Assembly: GCA_947440875.1 (NCBI GenBank)
Contig: CANETG010000205.1
Span: 1-5,302 of the forward strand
Source: Bacteriovoracaceae bacterium
Lineage (GTDB): Bacteria; Bdellovibrionota; Bacteriovoracia; Bacteriovoracales; Bacteriovoracaceae
DNA length: 5,302 nucleotides
Direction of reading: 5' to 3'
This document shows positions 1 through 5,272 of the stretch, in pieces. Each line of letters starts with the position of its first letter. Position 1 is the first letter of the stretch. The position numbers were made by a program, and so were the translations under genes. Below the pieces are notes generated by a model. That model was not told the origin of the DNA, did not search any database, and was given only the letters and a program-made list of their open reading frames with translations.

Positions 1-862
1 CCGTTCCGCCGAAAGTTTGGAGTTCAACGTTATAGACTGGCCCGTAGAGTACTCGGTTCCATGAATCGGTGATGTATTCCGTGACACTTCGGATGTCTGA
101 TGTACGAAATAATTTGAGATTTTCCGTGGCTCGAGACTCTGCCGATTGCGGATCGAAAATAAAATTCACCATGAAATGATTTTGAAACTTTGAATTGCTA
201 GGAAGAGTGATGACGCCACTACTCTGAGCGATCCAATCTTGCCTCTGAACTTTGTAGGCGCCGAGTCCACCAACGGTAATCTTGGCGTGTTTGTTATGGA
301 GAGCGCGGTACTTGAAGCCAGCGTTCACGTAGCCATCAAACCAGAGGGCATTCACGACTTTAAAACCGAAATCATCTGTGACCCCGTACTGAAATTGAAA
401 AGGGCTCACAAGAAATTCCTTCTCATCAAGAGTGTGTCCGTCGGCCGTGAATACTCCGAAGTAAGCGAGCTCTTTATACTGGGCACTCACTTTATTTCCC
501 CCGCCCAAGGTGAGAGAATTGAATCCAGGAACTTTATTATCTTCGAGAAATTCTTTATTGATCACGGATACTTTATCACCCACGAGGATGAGATTGTTTT
601 CAATGATCTCCAGGATAGTTACCTTGATCGTCATCGGAAAGGTGCTCCTTTCCACGTCCTGAATCCGACCAATGGCAATAACCTCATGGTCTTCTTTTGT
701 GATCACTACCATCGCCTTCTCGTCGACACCTTTATCGTCGGAAATTTCGGCAATTAACTGGGTCCGATTAAGAAACCGAACGACAGGAAAGGAAGAAGCT
801 TCAGCACTGAAGGTGAGGAAAAAAAGAAGAAAGAGGAGATTATTTTTTCTTCTGAGTAGCAC
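1..862 (-). CDS. Secreted beta-rich protein, probable outer-membrane protein (partial, runs off the left edge)
   Basis: This reading frame is open for 287 codons, from a GTG at 862 to the window edge, with no stop seen, so the C-terminus is missing. The GTG start gives a clean Sec signal peptide: Arg-Arg-Lys at residues 4-6, a Leu/Phe core at 9-18, and an A-E-A cleavage site at 20-22. No ATG lies near this point. Residues 25-110 form a compact, probably periplasmic domain with alternating beta segments, including ITKEDHEVIAIGRI and a VGDKVSV motif near 94-100, loosely like the SH3/OB-type domains of envelope proteins. From about 150 onward there are repeated amphipathic stretches rich in Gly and aromatics (153-160, 176-186, 193-204, 228-237, 273-284), as in outer-membrane beta-barrels. 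The start lies inside the upstream lipoprotein gene (23-base overlap), which suggests one operon and translational coupling. I do not recognise the family; the barrel assignment is inference. Confidence 0.72.
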   Translation of the reverse strand, partial: MLLRRKNNLLFLLFFLTFSAEASSFPVVRFLNRTQLIAEISDDKGVDEKAMVVITKEDHEVIAIGRIQDVERSTFPMTIKVTILEIIENNLILVGDKVSVINKEFLEDNKVPGFNSLTLGGGNKVSAQYKELAYFGVFTADGHTLDEKEFLVSPFQFQYGVTDDFGFKVVNALWFDGYVNAGFKYRALHNKHAKITVGGLGAYKVQRQDWIAQSSGVITLPSNSKFQNHFMVNFIFDPQSAESRATENLKLFRTSDIRSVTEYITDSWNRVLYGPVYNVELQTFGGT

Positions 863-1196
863 AGCTGGTTTCCATCTCAATACACGCGCGAGTAAAAATC
901 AGAGTTGTCCACCACGTCTCGGTCATATTCGTATCCAGAAGGTAGTCTTTTCCAGGACACAGTGTTCTCACCATGAGAGGGATCGCCGCAGATTTTTCTT
1001 TTTCGGCATTGGAGAAAAATAACCACTGATTGAAACAAGACTTGAGATCGTCTTTTCCAGCTGGAATAACTTCATAAACGGTGACCGGTCTTTCAAAAGA
1101 TTCTTTATTGAAATCAACTTTTCGGATGAGATCATACCCAGCGTATTTTTGAGTACAGCCCAGAACAAAGAGAAGTATGAGGGAGAGGATTTTCAT
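840..1196 (-). CDS. Small cysteine-rich lipoprotein of unknown function (118 aa)
   Basis: With the start at 1196 the protein begins MKILSLILLFVLGC, a short hydrophobic signal with a lipobox (V-L-G-C) whose Cys14 would be lipidated after signal peptidase II cleavage. The mature part of about 105 residues has four more cysteines (54, 80, 105, 112), which could form two disulfides in the periplasm. It also has a motif-like stretch at 79-106 (LCPGKDYLL, then ETWWTTLIF, then TRACIE), and ends in Lys-Lys-Lys. An in-frame ATG at 1235 would add 13 polar residues with an Asp ahead of the hydrophobic core, which fits a signal peptide less well. No strong Shine-Dalgarno is visible before 1196, so the start remains somewhat open. 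It is the first gene of a leftward unit and overlaps the next gene by 23 bases. I do not recognise the family; its position suggests a job in the envelope together with the secreted protein downstream. Confidence 0.78.
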   Translation of the reverse strand: MKILSLILLFVLGCTQKYAGYDLIRKVDFNKESFERPVTVYEVIPAGKDDLKSCFNQWLFFSNAEKEKSAAIPLMVRTLCPGKDYLLDTNMTETWWTTLIFTRACIEMETSCATQKKK

Positions 1197-1232
1197 GGGG
1201 GCTTGAGTATCATGATTCCGGTTGCTTAGCAC

Positions 1233-1261
1233 CATGTATTTCTCGTTCTTCTGCTTTGCAA
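1233..1261 (-). promoter_or_regulatory. Weak candidate promoter for the leftward lipoprotein unit
   Basis: On the minus strand TTGCAA (1261-1256) is followed after 17 bases by TACATG (1238-1233), a poor -10. Transcription would begin near 1226, about 30 bases before the ATG at 1196. The -35 hexamer is its own reverse complement and is shared with the candidate plus-strand promoter. The match is weak and this is a suggestion only. Confidence 0.2.
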
Positions 1262-1283
1262 GGCGATTTCAAAAAGGTATGTT
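1256..1283 (+). promoter_or_regulatory. Candidate sigma70-type promoter for the esterase-permease unit
   Basis: TTGCAA (1256-1261) and TATGTT (1278-1283) are separated by 16 bases; each matches the sigma70 consensus at four of six positions. The expected transcription start is about 1290, two bases before the ATG at 1292, which would make the esterase mRNA nearly leaderless. That agrees with the lack of a properly spaced Shine-Dalgarno: the nearest purine run, AAAAAGG at 1271-1277, is 14 bases from the ATG. It was read by eye, with no experimental support. Confidence 0.33.
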
Positions 1284-1291
1284 TTTTTTCT

Positions 1292-2236
1292 ATGAAGAAT
1301 TTTATCGCTATTGTCATCTTGCTTTCATCGTCTCTCTCATTGGCAAAAAAAAGTGAAATGACGATTCAAGGCAGGCGCTTTGTTGTTGTCAGCCCGAATA
1401 CGAGACCAACGGTTAAGCGCCCGCTTCTCCTTCTTCTTCATGGCTGTAAGCAAACTCCGGAAATTATTCTCGAGGGAACTCGCCTCGATCAGGTCGCAGT
1501 CGATAAGAATTTTTTTGTGATCGCCCCACAGCAAAGTGTGCTGGAAAATTTTGATCGTTGCTGGAACTGGTTTCTCGCCTATGAACAAAATCGCATTCCG
1601 ACGAATCAAATGGGCCAAATGGTTGCGGCGGTTACTGCCATGATTCTAAGCTCTCAAGTCGATCCCAACGAGATTTACATCGCCGGCATGAGCGCTGGCG
1701 GAGTCATGGGCCATAACCTCGCCTCTTGCTACCCGGATGTCTTTCGTGGTGCTGCTCTGTCGGCAGGACTTGCTTACAAAATCGCAGAAGATTTGTACGA
1801 AGCGTCCACGGTTCTTGAGGCCAATCATTTTAAATCTCCCAACTACCTGGGCAAAGCTGCCTATAGTTGCGGTCGAGTTGGTGGAAAACGTCGGCTGGAT
1901 AAAATGCTTCTCATCCACGGCCAAGAAGACAAGCGAGTCGATCCGTTTCACTCGAAACTTATCTCTGACGTCAACGAAATCACACTCGATTATTACGATG
2001 ACGGGAGAAAGAATAACTCCGCCACATACACTTCTATTGAAACTTTCCAGGATCTTCAAAATAATTTCGGAGCTTCCATTAAAGACAAGCGCTACCAAAC
2101 AGTAAAATTCACTGAGCGCCTGATCATGGTGGAAGGCATGGGTCACGCCTGGGGCGGAGGCAAACCCATCTCTACCAACTTCGATCCGAAAGCTCCTTCC
2201 ACCAACGAATTCATTCTCAATTTCTTTCAACTTTAA
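1292..2236 (+). CDS. Secreted CE1 / PHB-depolymerase-family esterase
   Basis: This is a 314-residue alpha/beta hydrolase with a Sec signal peptide (MKNFIAIVILLSSSLSLA, cleavage after about residue 18), so it acts in the periplasm or outside the cell. Family landmarks appear in order: the oxyanion-hole segment LLHGC (49-52), the aromatic motif RCWNWF (89-94), the nucleophile elbow GMSAGG with Ser134, the acid turn HGQEDKRVDP with probable Asp213, and GHAWGGG with His285. This set and length match esterases of the poly(3-hydroxybutyrate) depolymerase family (carbohydrate esterase family 1), which cleave polyester or feruloyl ester bonds. No separate substrate-binding domain is present, so it may prefer oligomers or amorphous polymer. 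The ATG at 1292 is preferred over a TTG at 1256 because it gives the signal peptide. The permease gene follows after 16 bases and a hydroxybutyrate dehydrogenase lies beyond it, which favours a polyhydroxybutyrate substrate over feruloyl polysaccharide; substrate is inferred. Confidence 0.9.
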   Translation: MKNFIAIVILLSSSLSLAKKSEMTIQGRRFVVVSPNTRPTVKRPLLLLLHGCKQTPEIILEGTRLDQVAVDKNFFVIAPQQSVLENFDRCWNWFLAYEQNRIPTNQMGQMVAAVTAMILSSQVDPNEIYIAGMSAGGVMGHNLASCYPDVFRGAALSAGLAYKIAEDLYEASTVLEANHFKSPNYLGKAAYSCGRVGGKRRLDKMLLIHGQEDKRVDPFHSKLISDVNEITLDYYDDGRKNNSATYTSIETFQDLQNNFGASIKDKRYQTVKFTERLIMVEGMGHAWGGGKPISTNFDPKAPSTNEFILNFFQL

Positions 2237-2252
2237 CCCATAAGAGTTTTTT

Positions 2253-3635
2253 ATGATCGGACTTCTTGGTTTGGTGCTCTCACTATCTGCACTCATGTAC
2301 TTTGCGTACAAAGGTGTAAACGTTCTTGTTCTCGCCCCAGTGTGTGCAGTTGTCGCGATTCTCTTTCAGAATCACGATTTTTACGGAAGCGGAGCCCCTC
2401 TGGCTTACTACACTCAAGTTTTCATGACCTCACTTGGTAAATACGTCATCATGTATTTCCCTGTTTTCCTCCTGGGTGCCATTTTTGGAAAACTCATGAA
2501 TGATACGAAAGCCGCTCAAGTTATCGGTGTCTTTATTTCCAAAAAACTAGGACCTCAGAAGGCAATACTCGCGACGATCATGGCGTGCGCAGTTCTTACT
2601 TACGGAGGAGTTTCTCTTTTCGTTGTCGCTTTCTGCGTTTTCCCGATCGCGGTGACTCTTTACGCTCAAGCAGGAATTGAAAGACGGTTTATCCCCGGAG
2701 CCATTGCCGTCGGATCATTCACTTTCACGATGACAGCTCTGCCTGGAACTCCGGCCATTCAGAACGCTATCCCAATGCCGTATTTCGGAACGACAACATT
2801 TGCGGCTCCTGGTCTCGGAGTGATTGCAAGTATCATCATGGGTGGACTCGGTCTCATGTGGATGACCTGGCATGCGAAATCTTCTAAACCAGAAGGAGTT
2901 GATAAATACGAGCCCCTGGCCAGTGAAAATCTTCCGAACTTTTGGCTGGCGCTGACCCCGCTTTTCATCGTGATTGGACTTAACTATCTTTTCTCAGAAG
3001 TTCTTATCCCGAAATGGGACACAGACTATCTTGCGATGCCGGTCTTCGGATCAGCTTCTATCAAGGCAGTGAAAGGTCTTTGGGCGATTATCATTGCTCT
3101 CATTGTGGCGATCCTCTTTATCCTCGCGACCCTGAGACGCTTCAATAACAAAATGATCGATTCTATTAATAGTGGTACGATGGGATCTCTTCTGCCGATT
3201 TTCAATACGGCCTCAGAAGTTGGCTACGGCGCAGTCATTGCTTCGCTCGCTTCGTTTGGCCTCCTCAAAGAAGCTGTTCTTGGAATTTTTCCTTCGAACC
3301 CTCTCATCTCTGAGGCCATCGCTATCAATGCTCTTGCCGGTATTACTGGTTCAGCTTCGGGCGGGATGAGTATTGGTCTGGAAGTTCTGGGTGCGCGTTA
3401 CCTTGAGCTCGCCAACCAAATGAATATTTCTCCTGAACTTCTTCATCGGGTAGCTTCCCTTTCATCAGGCGGATTCGACACACTTCCGCACAATGGTGCT
3501 GTGATCAGTCTTCTTGCGATCTGCGGACTTACTCACAGGCAGTCCTATATTGATATTTTTATGGTGGCAGTTGCCGTACCGGTAGTCGCGACAACTGTCG
3601 TAATTATGCTGGGATCAATGTTCGGTAGTTTCTAA
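2253..3635 (+). CDS. GntP-family permease, probable D-3-hydroxybutyrate importer
   Basis: This 460-residue inner-membrane protein has about 12 hydrophobic segments (for example 2-18, 22-39, 64-80, 105-137, 185-206, 231-250, 276-294, 435-457) and the full length usual for the GntP transporter family, which imports gluconate and related hydroxyacids, probably with protons. Recognisable family stretches are LTYGGVSLFVVAF (115-127), TALPGTPAIQNAIP (161-174) and SGGFDTLPHNGAV (405-417). The last resembles members annotated as D-beta-hydroxybutyrate permease. The ATG at 2253 has AAGAG at 2242-2246, six bases upstream. It follows the esterase stop by 16 bases, so the two are probably co-transcribed. 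Its 3' end faces the hydroxybutyrate dehydrogenase gene with three bases between stops. Context makes 3-hydroxybutyrate the likely substrate, but gluconate or another small hydroxyacid cannot be excluded from sequence alone. Confidence 0.88.
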   Translation: MIGLLGLVLSLSALMYFAYKGVNVLVLAPVCAVVAILFQNHDFYGSGAPLAYYTQVFMTSLGKYVIMYFPVFLLGAIFGKLMNDTKAAQVIGVFISKKLGPQKAILATIMACAVLTYGGVSLFVVAFCVFPIAVTLYAQAGIERRFIPGAIAVGSFTFTMTALPGTPAIQNAIPMPYFGTTTFAAPGLGVIASIIMGGLGLMWMTWHAKSSKPEGVDKYEPLASENLPNFWLALTPLFIVIGLNYLFSEVLIPKWDTDYLAMPVFGSASIKAVKGLWAIIIALIVAILFILATLRRFNNKMIDSINSGTMGSLLPIFNTASEVGYGAVIASLASFGLLKEAVLGIFPSNPLISEAIAINALAGITGSASGGMSIGLEVLGARYLELANQMNISPELLHRVASLSSGGFDTLPHNGAVISLLAICGLTHRQSYIDIFMVAVAVPVVATTVVIMLGSMFGSF

Positions 3636-3638
3636 ACT

Positions 3639-4376
3639 TTACTGACCCATGCCCCAGCCGCCGGACAGGGAGAAAGCTTCGCCGGTAATAGTATTGGCGG
3701 ACTCCGAAATAAAAAATTTCGTCATGTCGGCAATCTGATCCGTCGACGTAAACTTCTTGATGTACGCGGGCTTGAGCATGATCTCAGTTGCCACCTGATC
3801 TTCGGTCATCTTGTTGAGCTCGGCTTGCTTGGTGAGCTGCGCGCGCATGAGCGGAGTATCGACGAAGCCAGGGCAGATTGTATTCACGGTGACGTTATGT
3901 TCAGCGAGTTCGATTGCCATCACTTTCGCGAGCCCTATGACCCCGTGTTTGGCTGACACGTACGCGGCCTTGAATGGGCTTGCAACTTTTCCGTGGATGC
4001 TAGAAATATTTATGATCCTGCCCCAATTGTGCTTTTTCATCGTCGGGATAAGAGTCTTGGAGCAAAGGAAAGTTCCCGTCAGCATGATGGAAATCAGTTG
4101 ATTCCATTTTTCGAGCGGAAATTCATCGACCGGTGACATGAACTGAAGACCGCAGTTATTCACGAGGATCGTCGGCTCACCGAAGTTCTTCACCGTTTCT
4201 TCAAACGCAAACTTAACCCTATCTTCAGACGTCACGTCACATTCAACAAAAGGGACATCCTCAGACGGCGGTCGGATGTCCCAAGACACGGCCCTTATAC
4301 CTGAGGCGGCCAAAGACTTAACGATAGCCAGACCAATTCCGGATGATCCACCAGTAACGACAGCGACTTTTTGCAT
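3639..4376 (-). CDS. bdhA: D-3-hydroxybutyrate dehydrogenase (SDR family)
   Basis: This 245-residue short-chain dehydrogenase would convert D-3-hydroxybutyrate to acetoacetate with NAD in the cytoplasm. It shows the Rossmann motif TGGSSGIG (8-15), an Asp at the end of strand 2 (Asp33, favouring NAD), NNCG (73-76, usually NNAG), and the catalytic YVSAK (Tyr139, Lys143). The residues that define 3-hydroxybutyrate dehydrogenases, as known from the Pseudomonas fragi enzyme, are all present by alignment from memory: Gln78 after the NNxG motif, Ser126 and His128 in ISSIHG, Lys136 three before the Tyr, and Gln180 in TPLMRAQL. It is about 10-15 residues shorter than typical members, mainly between strands 2 and 3. 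The ATG at 4376 has a good Shine-Dalgarno, AAGAGGT (4387-4381), four bases away. A generic FabG-like reductase is less likely given the substrate residues and the permease and esterase next door. Confidence 0.88.
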   Translation of the reverse strand: MQKVAVVTGGSSGIGLAIVKSLAASGIRAVSWDIRPPSEDVPFVECDVTSEDRVKFAFEETVKNFGEPTILVNNCGLQFMSPVDEFPLEKWNQLISIMLTGTFLCSKTLIPTMKKHNWGRIINISSIHGKVASPFKAAYVSAKHGVIGLAKVMAIELAEHNVTVNTICPGFVDTPLMRAQLTKQAELNKMTEDQVATEIMLKPAYIKKFTSTDQIADMTKFFISESANTITGEAFSLSGGWGMGQ

Positions 4377-4413
4377 ATTTACCTCTTGAGTTGGCCATTT
4401 CTAACATGCTTTT

Positions 4414-4457
4414 TCTGGTCCTTCCAGACCCTTAGGCCGGTGCCATTTTGGGGTCTG
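4414..4457. promoter_or_regulatory. Two mutually exclusive stem-loops
   Basis: TCTGG (4414-4418) can pair with CCAGA (4424-4428) around a 5-base loop. The same bases belong to CAGACCC (4425-4431), which pairs perfectly with GGGTCTG (4451-4457) around a 19-base loop that itself contains a GGC/GCC mini-stem. The two pairings cannot coexist. In RNA leaders such a layout is typical of attenuators; as DNA, the CAGACCC/GGGTCTG inverted repeat could instead be an operator for a dimeric regulator. The pairing is seen directly; the function is inference. Confidence 0.4.
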
Positions 4458-4468
4458 TAAAAATTCTC

Positions 4469-4506
4469 CTCTCCTTGGTAAACCCAAGAAGAGATGTCTT
4501 TTTTTT
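4469..4506 (+). terminator. Candidate intrinsic terminator or attenuator hairpin before the 4537 gene
   Basis: CTTGG (4474-4478) pairs with CCAAG (4484-4488) around loop TAAAC. After one C-A mismatch the stem continues with four more pairs, CTCT (4469-4472) with AGAG (4490-4493). Five bases later comes a run of eight T (4499-4506). On the plus strand this resembles a rho-independent terminator, although the gap before the T-run weakens it. It could end read-through from the permease gene, or act as a leader attenuator for the secreted protein whose ATG is 31 bases beyond. Confidence 0.4.
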
Positions 4507-4536
4507 ATTAGTATCCGAAAAGTTTAAGGAGCCCCT

Positions 4537-5211
4537 ATGAAAGCAATCCTCGTTGGAGTTTTGGCACTCGGGTCAAGCACAGTGTTTGCAGAGGCCTTAA
4601 CGAAGGCTCAGCTCGCGACTGTTCTTCAATCGAAAAAAGTTATTCTTGAGTCTGTGAACGCAGGAATGACTAAGTCGATGACGACGACTTCTTTTGCCAC
4701 TCTCGAAGACGGAACAAAATGCGAGTACACATTGGTTGCCGTGCAATCGATTCTCAAAGTTGATGGAGACAAAATAATTGTTTTTAGTCGGGAAAGTTTT
4801 CGTCCCGTGCAGACCCCAGTTTGTGTCGCGGGTGGAATGCAAGCCTATCAAGAAAATGTCGTTTTCTTTGAGGCAAAACCATCTCTGGCACAAGATCTCA
4901 AAGATCTCACTGAAAGTGATGTGAAATCAATTTCACGCGCTGGTGAAGTTGTGACGATGGCCGTGAATGGTGTTATCACTAACGAGGACGGCTCGACGGC
5001 TAGTGAAGTAGTAATTGTGAAATACGATCTCTCAAAATCTTCCTTCAAAAATCTTATCCTCAGTCAGACGGCAGCTATAAAAGTTGAAACGGTTGACGCC
5101 GCAGACGTCGACGTGAACACAGTGAATCTTACGGATGTTTTTTTTTGCGAAAACAATGACGGAGATAATTCGGACTGCACACGTGGGGATTTTTCAGACA
5201 TTCTTTTCTAA
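4537..5211 (+). CDS. Secreted protein of unknown function (224 aa)
   Basis: The protein starts with a typical Sec signal peptide (MKAILVGVLALGSSTVFA, cleavage after Ala18, followed by EALTKAQ). There is no lipobox, so the mature product of about 206 residues is probably a soluble periplasmic or secreted protein. The start is well supported by AAGGAG five bases upstream. Four cysteines (62, 96, 204, 214) could make two disulfides. The body alternates likely beta segments (for example 63-75, 77-84, 136-147, 156-163) and has no long hydrophobic stretch. The C-terminal third is acidic (AADVDVNTVNLTDV) and ends with a Cys-flanked segment, CENNDGDNSDC (204-214), whose Asp/Asn/Gly content recalls a calcium-binding loop, though this is only a resemblance. 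I do not recognise a family. It stands alone between a structured leader and a hairpin, so it is probably a single-gene transcript. Confidence 0.85.
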   Translation: MKAILVGVLALGSSTVFAEALTKAQLATVLQSKKVILESVNAGMTKSMTTTSFATLEDGTKCEYTLVAVQSILKVDGDKIIVFSRESFRPVQTPVCVAGGMQAYQENVVFFEAKPSLAQDLKDLTESDVKSISRAGEVVTMAVNGVITNEDGSTASEVVIVKYDLSKSSFKNLILSQTAAIKVETVDAADVDVNTVNLTDVFFCENNDGDNSDCTRGDFSDILF

Positions 5212-5229
5212 ACTTCGCCCTTTATGGCT

Positions 5230-5272
5230 CCGTGGGGTTTCGTGACTATTCCGAAGCCCCATGGTTTATATT
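5230..5272 (+). terminator. Strong stem-loop between convergent genes, probable terminator
   Basis: CCGTGGGGTTTCG (5230-5242) pairs with CGAAGCCCCATGG (5252-5264) in a 13-bp stem with two G-T pairs and a 9-base loop. It is followed by a short U-rich tail (TTTATATT, 5265-5272). It lies 18 bases past the stop of the 224-residue protein and just beyond the stop of the minus-strand gene at the right edge. The plus-strand side has the better T-rich tail, so it mainly fits as the terminator of the 4537 gene, but a stem this long may slow polymerase from both sides. Confidence 0.55.

Larger units (their letters stand above)
4377..4536. other. Divergent intergenic region between bdhA and the secreted protein gene
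   Basis: This 160-base region carries the 5' signals of two divergent genes. Near the left end is the bdhA Shine-Dalgarno (4381-4387, minus). At the right end AAGGAG (4526-4531) sits five bases before the plus-strand ATG at 4537. Between them lie several stem-loops, annotated separately. No convincing -35/-10 pair was found for either gene; TAGTAT at 4509-4514 could be a -10 but lacks a -35 at the right distance. Confidence 0.6.

Noticed and set aside
239..757. 172-codon open frame on the plus strand
   Set aside because: It lies wholly opposite the minus-strand secreted protein gene, which has a signal peptide and a longer frame open to the edge; no ribosome-binding site or family feature is seen in the plus-strand product.
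672..1022. 116-codon plus-strand open frame with a Lys/Arg-rich, Phe-rich product
   Set aside because: It overlaps both minus-strand genes; its basic and Phe-rich composition comes from the poly-A/T tracts encoding their ends and signal peptides.
1279..1281. ATG just before the esterase start, closer to the AAAAAGG purine run
   Set aside because: It is out of frame with the esterase and lies in a T-rich stretch.
1256..1291. Upstream TTG start for the esterase adding 12 residues
   Set aside because: It would place polar and charged residues ahead of the signal peptide; the ATG at 1292 gives a standard Sec signal.
1646..2311. 221-codon minus-strand open frame antisense to the esterase
   Set aside because: The plus strand here carries the full catalytic set of the esterase; the antisense product has no recognisable motif and extends over the permease start.
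3811..4101. 96-codon plus-strand open frame inside bdhA
   Set aside because: It is antisense to the SDR gene, whose complete motif set supports the minus strand as coding.
4597..4893. 98-codon minus-strand open frame inside the secreted protein gene
   Set aside because: It is opposite a gene with a good ribosome-binding site and signal peptide, and its product has no protein-like pattern.
4890..4910. Short tandem repeat of AAGATCTC
   Set aside because: Only two copies, in frame and encoding Asp-Leu-Lys-Asp-Leu; too short to treat as a repeat element.
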